From Gaiellasilicea sp963784895 (GTDB lineage Bacteria; Actinomycetota; Thermoleophilia; Gaiellales; Gaiellaceae): 64,000 nucleotides of DNA. Below, in pieces: positions 7,818-14,349 of this stretch. The position numbers and the translations under genes are program-made. The first letter of the stretch is position 1; each line of letters opens with the position of its first letter. Location: the NCBI GenBank assembly GCA_963784895.1, contig CAWATM010000003.1:34291-98290 (forward strand), in the 5' to 3' direction. The notes under the pieces were generated by a model. That model saw nothing but the letters and a program-made list of their open reading frames with translations, did no database searches and was not told the origin of the DNA.

Positions 7818-9050
7818 GTGTCGATTCTGGTTGAGATCGCCCAGAAGGCGGACGTCTCGGTCGAAGGCGTCGTGCGCGTGCTCACGCGCGAGCCGGTCAG
7901 CGATGCGATCAAGGAGCGCGTGCTCGCCGTGCTCGACGACCTGACTCCGGCCCAGACGCGGGCGGTGCAGCGCTTCGCCCTCGCCGCGCTCCACGACGTC
8001 GTCGAGCACTCCGGCGACGCCGATCTGGGCGACGGTTCGGCGCCGCCGGATCCCCGCCAGCTCGTGCTGCCCGTCGCGGCGGCGGAGCCCGAGCTGCCGA
8101 CCAGCCTCGGCCCCGATGCTGCACTCGTGGAGCTCAGCTCCGTGCTCGGCGAGCTCGCGGAGGCGGTGCGCGACCTCCGACGCGAGACGGACGCCGAGCG
8201 GCGGGAGCGGGTCGACGACCTCGCCGTCCTGATCGACCTGATCACGACCGGTTGGCAGGGCCTCGATGCGCGGCTCGGCCGGATCGAGCGCCAGGTCAGC
8301 AGGCTCGAGGCGGGGCGCCGCGAGCACATCGCCCAGGCTCCCGTCCGTGTCGTTCCCGCGGCACTCGACGCTCCAACTGCCCCCGTCGCTCCGAGCGAGC
8401 CCGTCCCCGCGCCTCCGGCGAAGCCGGGCACGCGCGACCGGCTCCCGTTCGTCGCCGTGCTCTCGCTCGTCGGCGCGGGAATCGTCACGCTCGCGGTCCT
8501 CCAACTCGCTTCCGGTGGGCCCGACATCTCGCGGCTTGTCTCCGCGCGGGAGAGCTCCTCCACGACCGGCGAGGTCCCGGCCACCACTGCACCCACGCCG
8601 ACGACGGCGGAGACGCAACCCGCCGCGACAACGGCCCGGCTGCCGGCGCAGAAGCCGACGGCCCCGGCGACGACCTCCGACGTGCTCGGGACGACGGCCC
8701 CCAGGACAACGCGCCCGCGGCCTCCCGCGGCGACGACCACAGGGCCGGTGACGACCGCGCCGCCGGCCACAACGAGACCTGCGACGCCGGCAACCCCTCC
8801 GGCCGGGTTCGAGCCGACGCGCAACTGGGCCTGGGCGCCGGTACAGGGCGCCGACTACTACGCCGTCGCGTTCACGCGGAACGGCACCGCCGTCTTTCGG
8901 GCGACCCCGGCTGAGTCAAAGCTGACGCTCCCGAGCACCGTCGTCTTCCGGCCTGGCTCCTACCGTTGGGTCGTCCGGCCCGGCTTCGGCGCGCCCTCGG
9001 CGAGAAACCTCGGCGCACCGGTCGTCGACTCGGGCTTCACGGTTTCCTAG
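7818..9050 (+). CDS. LacI-type HTH protein with transmembrane helix, Thr/Pro stalk and beta-domain
   Basis: The N-terminus (SILVEIAQKADVSVEGVVRV, then LTREPVSDAIKERVL) is a LacI-type helix-turn-helix with its hinge-like continuation, but no sugar-binding domain follows. Instead there is an acidic, likely coiled-coil region to about residue 170, a Pro-rich linker, one transmembrane helix (FVAVLSLVGAGIVTLAVLQL), a stalk of about 80 residues almost only Thr, Ala and Pro, and a C-terminal FN3-like domain starting NWAWAPVQGADYY. The predicted topology is DNA-binding inside and beta-domain outside. GTG 7818 is preferred because the HTH begins there; GTG 7755 would put the dyad inside the gene. It could be a membrane-tethered transcription factor. 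Function unknown. Confidence 0.7.
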   Translation: MSILVEIAQKADVSVEGVVRVLTREPVSDAIKERVLAVLDDLTPAQTRAVQRFALAALHDVVEHSGDADLGDGSAPPDPRQLVLPVAAAEPELPTSLGPDAALVELSSVLGELAEAVRDLRRETDAERRERVDDLAVLIDLITTGWQGLDARLGRIERQVSRLEAGRREHIAQAPVRVVPAALDAPTAPVAPSEPVPAPPAKPGTRDRLPFVAVLSLVGAGIVTLAVLQLASGGPDISRLVSARESSSTTGEVPATTAPTPTTAETQPAATTARLPAQKPTAPATTSDVLGTTAPRTTRPRPPAATTTGPVTTAPPATTRPATPATPPAGFEPTRNWAWAPVQGADYYAVAFTRNGTAVFRATPAESKLTLPSTVVFRPGSYRWVVRPGFGAPSARNLGAPVVDSGFTVS

Positions 9051-9373
9051 CGAGCTAACCCGCCGCGGCGACGACGGCCCCCGTGCGCAGGCTCGCGCCG
9101 GCGACGAGGGTGTCTGGCTCGCTCGTGTGCCCGCGGCCGCGAGCTCGGCCACCTGCCGACCGACGAGGAGGTCGAACGGGCGCGAGGCGGTCGCGCGGCT
9201 GGAGCAAGCCGGCGTCGGCACGCTCGCCGGCGGCGAGTTCGTCGACGCCGCGATGCTCGGCGCCGCGGGGCAGACGGCCGCGCTCGCGGACGCATACGGG
9301 ACACGCGGCGCGTAAGAACCGCGCGCGAGCCGACACGAACGGGGACACACCCGATCCGAAGGAGGAGAGGACA
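9051..9373. other. Gene-poor stretch with possible decayed reading frame
   Basis: About 320 bases without a convincing gene. On the plus strand ELGHLPTDEEVER is followed, one frame over, by EAVARLEQAGVG and VDAAMLGAAGQ up to a stop at 9313-9315, which may be remnants of one short gene with a frameshift. The minus strand also has a protein-like end (SEPDTLVAGASLRTGAVVAA). I cannot identify either. The end of the stretch holds a strong ribosome site (GGAGGAGAGG) for the next gene. Confidence 0.35.
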
Positions 9374-9838
9374 GTGCCCCACGGCTCGTGGATCAACGCT
9401 CCACCGCCGGGACATGGACGGCGAGGTGCTCGTCAAATGAATCTCCGGCACGACGTCGTCATCCTCGCCTGCGCCGTCAGCGCCGGCATCCACGGGGCCC
9501 TCGCCCCGGCGCACTTCGCCGAGGGCACCGTCACGGGCGCCGGCTTCGTCGCCTCGGCCGCCGTCCTCGTGACGCTCGCGGTCGTCCTGACGCTGCGTCC
9601 TGCCGGCGCTCCCCCGCTGGCCGGCGCAGCGATCGTGCTCGCCGGGCTCCTTGGGAGCTATGCGCTCGCGACGACGACCGGAGTTCCCTTGCTCCACCCA
9701 CACCCGGAGCCGGCCGACGGGCTCGCCCTCGCCACCAAGGCATTCGAGGCCGTCGGGCTGGCGGCGGCGGTGAGCCTCCTCCGGCGCCGCTCCGCCGTCT
9801 CACTTTCCCTCATCCACCCGAAAGGAACGCTGACATGA
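9374..9838 (+). CDS. Small integral membrane protein of the sigma-factor operon
   Basis: A 154-residue protein with about four predicted transmembrane helices (ILACAVSAGIHGALAP, GFVASAAVLVTLAVVLTL, GAAIVLAGLLGSYALAT and AVGLAAAVSLL). His residues cluster between helices 3 and 4 (LLHPHPEPADG) and near helix 1 (GIHGALAPAHF), which might bind metal. GTG 9374 has an excellent ribosome site; ATG 9437 would drop 21 residues that have no homology-like character and is an alternative. Its stop overlaps the next start (ATGA). It is the first gene of a four-gene operon ending in an ECF sigma/anti-sigma pair, so it may take part in the same envelope or redox response. Confidence 0.65.
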   Translation: MPHGSWINAPPPGHGRRGARQMNLRHDVVILACAVSAGIHGALAPAHFAEGTVTGAGFVASAAVLVTLAVVLTLRPAGAPPLAGAAIVLAGLLGSYALATTTGVPLLHPHPEPADGLALATKAFEAVGLAAAVSLLRRRSAVSLSLIHPKGTLT

Positions 9839-10512
9839 ACGACGTACGTGCCACACGCCCGATCCCCCTCGCCCTGACGATGCTGGTGGCGCTCTTTGCC
9901 GCCCTCGTCGCGCTCGCTGTCTCGAACGGGCACGACGCCCACGCCCACGTCAACGCGACCACCGCCTCGCAGGCGGGGCTCCGTGCCGACATGCGCGTGC
10001 TCTGGGAGGACCACATCACCTGGACCCGTCTCGCGATTATCAGCCTGACGACCGGCTCGCCGGACACGCAGGCAACCGTCGGCCGGCTGCTGCGAAACCA
10101 GGTCGACATCGGCAATGCGGTGAAGCCCTTCTACGGCAAGGCCGCGGGGAACGCACTCACGGCCGAGCTGCGCAAGCACATCTTGATCGCCGCCGACGTC
10201 ATCACGGCCGCCAAGGCCGGCGACGCGGCGAAGCTCGCCGACGCGCAGACGCGTTGGCGCGCGAACGCCGACGAGATCGCGGCGCTGCTCGCGAGCGTCA
10301 ATCCCCGCTTCTGGAAGCTCGGGGCGATGAAGTCGGAGATGCGGCAGCACTTGGCTCTGACGACGCAGGAAGTCGTCGCGAGGCTCCAGGGCCGCTGGGC
10401 CGCCGACATCGCCGCCTACGACAAGGTCCACAAGCACATCCTCCACCTCTCGGACGCGCTCGCGGACGGGCTCGTCAAGCAGTTCCCGAACAGGTTCCGC
10501 GGCGGCGCATGA
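9835..10512 (+). CDS. Secreted protein of the WEDHITWTR family, function unknown
   Basis: A 225-residue product with an N-terminal signal or anchor (LALTMLVALFAALVALAV followed by a His-rich GHDAHAHV). The helical body has the conserved blocks LWEDHITWTRLAI, NQVDIGNAVKPFYG, HILIAADVITAAKAGD and TQEVVARLQG. I recognise this as a widespread family that databases sometimes mislabel; no reaction is established to my knowledge. AAAGGAAC precedes the ATG. It overlaps both neighbours by 4 bases, so it is tied to the membrane protein and the sigma factor. Confidence 0.75.
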   Translation: MNDVRATRPIPLALTMLVALFAALVALAVSNGHDAHAHVNATTASQAGLRADMRVLWEDHITWTRLAIISLTTGSPDTQATVGRLLRNQVDIGNAVKPFYGKAAGNALTAELRKHILIAADVITAAKAGDAAKLADAQTRWRANADEIAALLASVNPRFWKLGAMKSEMRQHLALTTQEVVARLQGRWAADIAAYDKVHKHILHLSDALADGLVKQFPNRFRGGA

Positions 10513-11157
10513 CCGCTACGCTTGACCTCGTGTCGACGGCGCCCTCGGAGACCGTGGTCCCGGGTCTCGACGACGAATCGCGTGAGTGGCTGCGCGCGCT
10601 CCACGCCGAGGGCCCGGTCCGGGACGGGGCGGTCGCCCGGCTGCACGCGCTGCTCCTGCGGGCCGCGCGCTTCGAGGTCGCCCGCCGCCGGCCCGCGTTG
10701 CCGCACCTGCGCGGCGGCGACCTCGACGACATCGCGAACCAGGCGGCGGACGACGCGCTCGTCAGCGTCCTGCAGGCGGCTGGACGACTTCCGGGGCGGC
10801 AGCCGCTTCACGACGTGGGTCTTCAAGTTCGCCCTGCTCGAGGCGGCGGTGAAGCTGAGGACGCGAGCGTGGCAGGGGCGCGAGGTGCCGCTCGAGCCCG
10901 AGAGCTGGAGCCTCTTCGCCGGCGGCGGGCTCGAGCCGGAGGAGGAGCTCGAGCAGCGTGAGCTGCTCTCCGCCTTGCAGCACGCCGTCGCCGAGCTGCT
11001 GACGCCGCACCAGCGAGCCGTCCTCGTCGCGCTGGCGCTGAACGGTGTCCCGATCGACGTGCTGGCCGAGCGGCTCGGCACGACCAGAGGCGCGCTCTAC
11101 AAGACCCTGCACGACGCGCGGCGCAAGCTGCGGGATCACCTCGAGGAGGAACGCTGA
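10509..11157 (+). CDS. ECF-type sigma factor, frameshifted
   Basis: Two overlapping frames together make one sigma factor. Frame A from ATG 10509 gives the region-2 part (LRGGDLDDIANQAADDALVS). After about 10776 homology continues one base later in frame B with DDFRGGSRFTTWVFKFALLE, and then region 4: LTPHQRAVLVALALNGVPID and LYKTLHDARRKLR, ending with TGA at 11155-11157. Removing one G within 10775-10780 joins them into a normal protein of 215 residues. Sigma factors of this type direct RNA polymerase to stress promoters and are held by the adjacent anti-sigma. It overlaps the upstream gene by 4 bases. I keep it as a CDS because the break looks like a sequence error. Confidence 0.75.
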
Positions 11158-11391
11158 TGGAACGCCCCGGACCTGAAGCAGCCGCTCGGGCGGCTGCTCG
11201 GACCCGCCGAGCCCGAGGTCGGCTGCGACGAGTGCTTCGACCTGCTCGACCGCTATGTCGAGCTCGAGCTCTCGGGCGCCGACGCCGAGGCTGCGATCCC
11301 GGGGCTGCGGGCCCACCTCGACGGCTGCCCTGCCTGCCGCGAGGAGCACGCGAGCCTGCTGGCGCTCGTCGGCGGCGAGCAAGTCCCGTAG
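11157..11391 (+). CDS. Zinc-finger anti-sigma factor, frameshifted at its start
   Basis: The coding frame reads GCDECFDLLDRYVELELSG, then RAHLDGCPACREEHASL, a zinc-binding anti-sigma domain with the HxxxCxxC motif (HLDGCPAC) and a preceding CxxC-like CDEC. This frame has no start codon: the ATG at 11157, which overlaps the sigma stop as TGATG, is one base out of phase. Dropping one G at 11159-11160 gives M-NAPDLKQPLGRLLG and a 77-residue protein of normal size. It would bind the sigma factor in the cytoplasm and release it on loss of zinc or oxidation. No transmembrane segment is present. Confidence 0.65.
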
Positions 11392-11624
11392 GTCGTCTCC
11401 CGGGAGGCTCCGGCCCCGAGCTTCAAGGGTCGGTCCCTGATCCCGCGGATGTGTTGCGGACGGTGTCGATCGAGCCCGGCGAGGGCTTCGTCGTCTGCGC
11501 CCACCTCAGCGATCGGGCCTCGTCTCGGCAGGGGCGGCCACGGCGACGGCGACCGCGAGCACGAGCACGAGCACGAGCGCGATCGCTCCTCGTGGTAGTG
11601 CCAACAGCGGCCCGGAGTAGCGCG

Positions 11625-11638
11625 CTGCGCACAACTAC
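11625..11638 (-). promoter_or_regulatory. Candidate stress-regulon motif, reverse orientation
   Basis: Read on the minus strand this is GTAGTTGTGCGCAG, matching GTAGTT-T-CGCAG of the sites at 21528 and 28441. It ends 85 bases before the ATG at 11724. It is weaker than those two sites, so I rank it as a possible member of the set. Confidence 0.3.
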
Positions 11639-11649
11639 GTAGCGCGCTT

Positions 11650-11663
11650 CAGCAAGCTTGCTG
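11650..11663. promoter_or_regulatory. Perfect 14-bp palindrome
   Basis: CAGCAAGCTTGCTG reads the same on both strands. It lies 60 bases upstream of the operon start at 11724 and 27 bases before a second palindrome. It could be an operator or, less likely, a terminator for the operon upstream. Confidence 0.4.
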
Positions 11664-11689
11664 ATGCCCTGTCGCCTCCGTCGAGCGAG

Positions 11690-11703
11690 CCTGTGCGCAC
11701 AGG
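11690..11703. promoter_or_regulatory. Perfect 14-bp palindrome
   Basis: CCTGTGCGCACAGG is self-complementary and ends 20 bases before ATG 11724, overlapping the place where a promoter -10 region or the transcript start would be. Binding here would block the stress operon. Confidence 0.4.
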
Positions 11704-11723
11704 TACGCGACAAGGAGGCAGCC

Positions 11724-11867
11724 ATGTGGCCGGGAGGTTTCACCGACTGGATCGTGCTGGCCTCCGGCTATCTGCTCGCGCTGGGGCTCTTCTACTGGCT
11801 CGGCGGGATCAGACGTGCCGGAGCTGCGATCAGGAGCTGGGGGCGAGCGAGCACGCGGACCAACTGA
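11724..11867 (+). CDS. Small single-helix membrane protein
   Basis: A 47-residue peptide preceded by a near-ideal ribosome site (AAGGAGG, 5 bases before ATG). It has one transmembrane helix (WIVLASGYLLALGLFYWLGG) and a basic C-terminal tail (RRAGAAIRSWGRASTR), so the tail is likely in the cytoplasm. It is the first gene of an operon with a universal stress protein 16 bases downstream. No family is recognised. The strong ribosome site and conserved spacing support that it is real. Confidence 0.65.
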   Translation: MWPGGFTDWIVLASGYLLALGLFYWLGGIRRAGAAIRSWGRASTRTN

Positions 11868-11883
11868 GAGCGGAGGAGGAGTG

Positions 11884-12363
11884 ATGAAAAGAATTCTGGT
11901 TGCAACAGACGGCTCGGTCTCCTCGACCGAGGCCGTGCAGTTCGGTGTCGAGCTCGCGGCGGAGCATGCCGCGGAGTTGATCTTCGTTCATGTCGTCCCG
12001 GTGCTGGACGTCGTGCCGGCCACCGGCTTCGGGATCGGCGGGGCGTTCCCGCACGAGGTGTCGAAGGAGGACCGGTCGCTGCTGGACGACGCGGCCGCCG
12101 CGGCGATGGAGCACAACGTCGTCTCGACCACGGCGCTCCTGCGGGGTGACACCGTCGAGGAGATCCTGGGGTACGCCGACACCCACGACGTCGACGTGAT
12201 CGTGGTCGGCTCGCGCGGACAGGGCGCCGTCGCGGCGACGCTGCTCGGGAGCGTCTCCCGGGCCGTTCTGCGAGAGGCTCGCCGCCCGGTCGTGGTCGTG
12301 CGCGCCGGCGCGCTCGTTCACGCGACCGAGCCGCGTGCGACCACGGCGGCGGTCGGCCGATGA
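11884..12363 (+). CDS. Universal stress protein
   Basis: The 159-residue UspA-fold protein begins KRILVATDGS and has the ATP-binding signature VVGSRGQGAVAATLLGSVS near the C-terminus, so it is of the nucleotide-binding class. ATG 11884 follows GGAGGAG directly; GTG 11881 is a minor alternative. USPs are cytoplasmic and are induced by starvation, hypoxia and redox stress. It sits between two tiny membrane-protein genes and overlaps the second by 4 bases (ATGA), which suggests that the three products are made together. Confidence 0.92.
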   Translation: MKRILVATDGSVSSTEAVQFGVELAAEHAAELIFVHVVPVLDVVPATGFGIGGAFPHEVSKEDRSLLDDAAAAAMEHNVVSTTALLRGDTVEEILGYADTHDVDVIVVGSRGQGAVAATLLGSVSRAVLREARRPVVVVRAGALVHATEPRATTAAVGR

Positions 12364-12515
12364 CGCTGATCTGGTTCGTCGCCTGGTTGATCGCCGACCT
12401 GATCGGTGATCGGGAGGCGCTGCTCTTCGACCCCGTCAACGCCTGGGCCGCCACGTTCGTGCTCGCGCTCGCGCTGGACGTGAGCCGCGCAGGCGGCGTC
12501 CCGGGCAGGAGCTGA
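12360..12515 (+). CDS. Small two-helix membrane protein
   Basis: A 51-residue frame whose ATG overlaps the stop of the universal stress protein (ATGA). It encodes two short hydrophobic segments, LIWFVAWLIADLIG and WAATFVLALALDV, joined by a charged loop (DREALLFDPVN). It ends 15 bases before the alcohol dehydrogenase start. I do not recognise a family. Tight coupling and hydrophobic pattern argue that it is translated. Confidence 0.6.
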   Translation: MTLIWFVAWLIADLIGDREALLFDPVNAWAATFVLALALDVSRAGGVPGRS

Positions 12516-12530
12516 GCGAAAGGAGAGATC

Positions 12531-13598
12531 ATGTCCACAACCACCCTCGAGGTGAGCGAGCGAGGCCGGGCGCAGACGCCCGCCACAATGCACGCGGCGG
12601 TCGTGCGCTCGTTCAGCGAGCCGCTCCGGCTGGAGGAGCTCGAGACGCCCGCCCCAGGATCCGGCGAGGTGCTCGTCCGGATCGAGGCTTCGGGCCTCTG
12701 CCACACCGACATCCACGCAGCCCACGGCGATTGGCCCGTGAAGCCCTCGCCGCCGTTCGTCCCCGGGCACGAGGGAGTCGGAATCGTCGTCGAGCTGGGC
12801 GAGGACGTGACCGAGGTCGGGGTCGGCGACCGCGTCGCAGTGCCGTGGCTCGGCTATGCCTGCGGGACGTGCGACCACTGCGTGTCCGGCTGGGAGACAC
12901 TCTGCCTGCAGCAGCGGAACACCGGCTACTCCGTCGACGGCGGCTTCGCCGAGTACCTGACCGCGTCGGCGCGCTTCGTCGTACCGGTGCCGGAGGGGCT
13001 CGACCCGCTCGACGCGGCCCCACTCACCTGCGCCGGCGTGACGACGTACAAGGCCGTCAAGGTCTCCGGCGCCCGGTCCTCCGACCTCGTCGCCGTCTTC
13101 GGCGTCGGCGGGCTCGGCCACCTGGCGGTGCAATACGCCCGCATCGCGGGGGCACGGGTCGTCGCGGTCGACCTGCACGAGGACAAGCTCGAGCTCGCCC
13201 GCCAGCTGGGTGCCGACTTCACCGTCAACGCGACGGCCGAGGATCCAGCGGCGGCGATCCAGGCCCTCGGCGGCGCCGATGCCGCGATCGCGCTCGCGGT
13301 CGCCCCGAAAGCGTTCCGGGACGCCTACGGCGCCCTCCGGCGGGGCGGCACGCTCGTCTTCGTCGGCCTGCCCGCGGACAACCACGTCGACATCCCGATC
13401 TTCGAGACCGTGCTGAACGGAATCACGATCGTGGGCTCGATCGTCGGGACGCGGACCGACCTGCGCGAGGTGTTCGAGCTGCATGCGGCCGGACGCACGC
13501 ACGTCATCCGCGAGCAGCGGCCCCTGCACCAGGTCAACGAGGCGATCGCCGACGTCGAGGCGGGACGTGTTCCGGCGCGGATCGTCTTCACGCCCTGA
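12531..13598 (+). CDS. adhP: Zinc-dependent alcohol dehydrogenase
   Basis: A 355-residue medium-chain dehydrogenase. It has the catalytic zinc ligands in GLCHTDIHAAHGDWP (Cys, His) and GHEGVGIV, the four-Cys structural zinc loop CGTCDHCVSGWETLC, and the Rossmann motif GVGGLGHLAVQYA for NAD(H). The sequence pattern matches the AdhP/propanol-preferring group, which interconverts primary alcohols and aldehydes. AAGGAGAG precedes ATG 12531. Within this stress operon it probably serves to reoxidise NADH or remove aldehydes when respiration is limited; that role is an inference from context. Confidence 0.9.
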   Translation: MSTTTLEVSERGRAQTPATMHAAVVRSFSEPLRLEELETPAPGSGEVLVRIEASGLCHTDIHAAHGDWPVKPSPPFVPGHEGVGIVVELGEDVTEVGVGDRVAVPWLGYACGTCDHCVSGWETLCLQQRNTGYSVDGGFAEYLTASARFVVPVPEGLDPLDAAPLTCAGVTTYKAVKVSGARSSDLVAVFGVGGLGHLAVQYARIAGARVVAVDLHEDKLELARQLGADFTVNATAEDPAAAIQALGGADAAIALAVAPKAFRDAYGALRRGGTLVFVGLPADNHVDIPIFETVLNGITIVGSIVGTRTDLREVFELHAAGRTHVIREQRPLHQVNEAIADVEAGRVPARIVFTP

Positions 13599-13617
13599 CG
13601 GCGAGGAGGTGGTGGCG

Positions 13618-14349
13618 ATGAAGAAACCAATCCTCGAAGCGGCCGGAGTCCGAAAGGTCTATCGGTCCGGAGGGACGGAGGTCTGCGCTCTGAAGGAGCT
13701 CGACCTGGAGGTGCCGGAGGGCCAGTTCCTGGCCGTGATGGGTCCGTCGGGCTCGGGCAAGACGACGCTGCTGAACTGCCTCTCGGGGCTCGATGAGATC
13801 GACGACGGCCGTGTGCTCGTCGACGGCCACTCGATCCACGAGCTCTCGGACGCGCGGCGCACGCAGCATCGCGCCGAGACGATGGGGTTCATCTTCCAGG
13901 CGTTCAACCTGATCCCCGTCTTCAGCGCCACCGAGAACGTGGAGCTGCCGCTCCTGCTCACGCATGTCCCCGAGCGGGAGGCGCGGCAGCGGGCGCGGGA
14001 GACGTTGACGCGCGTCGGGCTCGGCCACCGGCTCGACCGGCGACCGCCGGAGCTCTCCGGCGGGGAGCAGCAGCGCGTCGCGATCGCCCGCGCCCTCGCG
14101 GGCCGGCCGCGGCTCGTCTGGGCGGACGAGCCGACGGGCAACCTCGACTCGGAGATGGCGGCGGCGGTGATGGAGCTCCTGACCGAGCTCCACGGGGAGG
14201 GCCTGACGATCGTCCTCGTCACGCACGACCCGACCGTCGCCGCGCTGGCCGACCGGCTGATCACCGTCCGCGACGGCGAGCTCGTCGGTGACGAGCTCCT
14301 GGGGGGCGAGGTGGCGGCTGCATCCCGGCGGGCGGTGCTGGTCCGATGA
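13618..14349 (+). CDS. ABC transporter ATP-binding protein, LolD type
   Basis: The 243-residue protein has Walker A GPSGSGKTT, Q-loop FIFQAFNLIPVFS, signature LSGGEQQRVAIARAL, Walker B LVWADEPTGNLD and switch His VLVTHDP. GAGGAGG lies 8 bases before ATG 13618. Its stop overlaps the permease start by 4 bases. It pairs with the FtsX-type permease that follows and is the second such exporter in the window; this one is inside the stress operon rather than next to a two-component system. Confidence 0.9.
   Translation: MKKPILEAAGVRKVYRSGGTEVCALKELDLEVPEGQFLAVMGPSGSGKTTLLNCLSGLDEIDDGRVLVDGHSIHELSDARRTQHRAETMGFIFQAFNLIPVFSATENVELPLLLTHVPEREARQRARETLTRVGLGHRLDRRPPELSGGEQQRVAIARALAGRPRLVWADEPTGNLDSEMAAAVMELLTELHGEGLTIVLVTHDPTVAALADRLITVRDGELVGDELLGGEVAAASRRAVLVR

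Larger units (their letters stand above)
11392..11723. other. Intergenic region with short repeats and palindromes
   Basis: About 330 bases with no firm gene. It contains a four-unit GAGCAC-type tandem repeat at about 11557-11580 and GTAGCGCGCT twice (about 11618 and 11639). On the minus strand one short frame (from TTG near 11637) would encode a roughly 40-residue peptide with a single hydrophobic helix (AIALVLVLVLAVAVAVA). I consider that frame doubtful. The last 75 bases hold two perfect 14-bp palindromes and the promoter area of the next operon. Confidence 0.5.

Noticed and set aside
9055..9396. Minus-strand 113-codon frame as a complete gene
   Set aside because: Only its end looks protein-like, and its first part overlaps the ribosome site and start of the membrane-protein gene on the other strand.
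11557..11580. GAGCAC tandem repeat as a regulatory minisatellite
   Set aside because: Only about four short units in GC-rich sequence; such repeats arise easily by chance or slippage.
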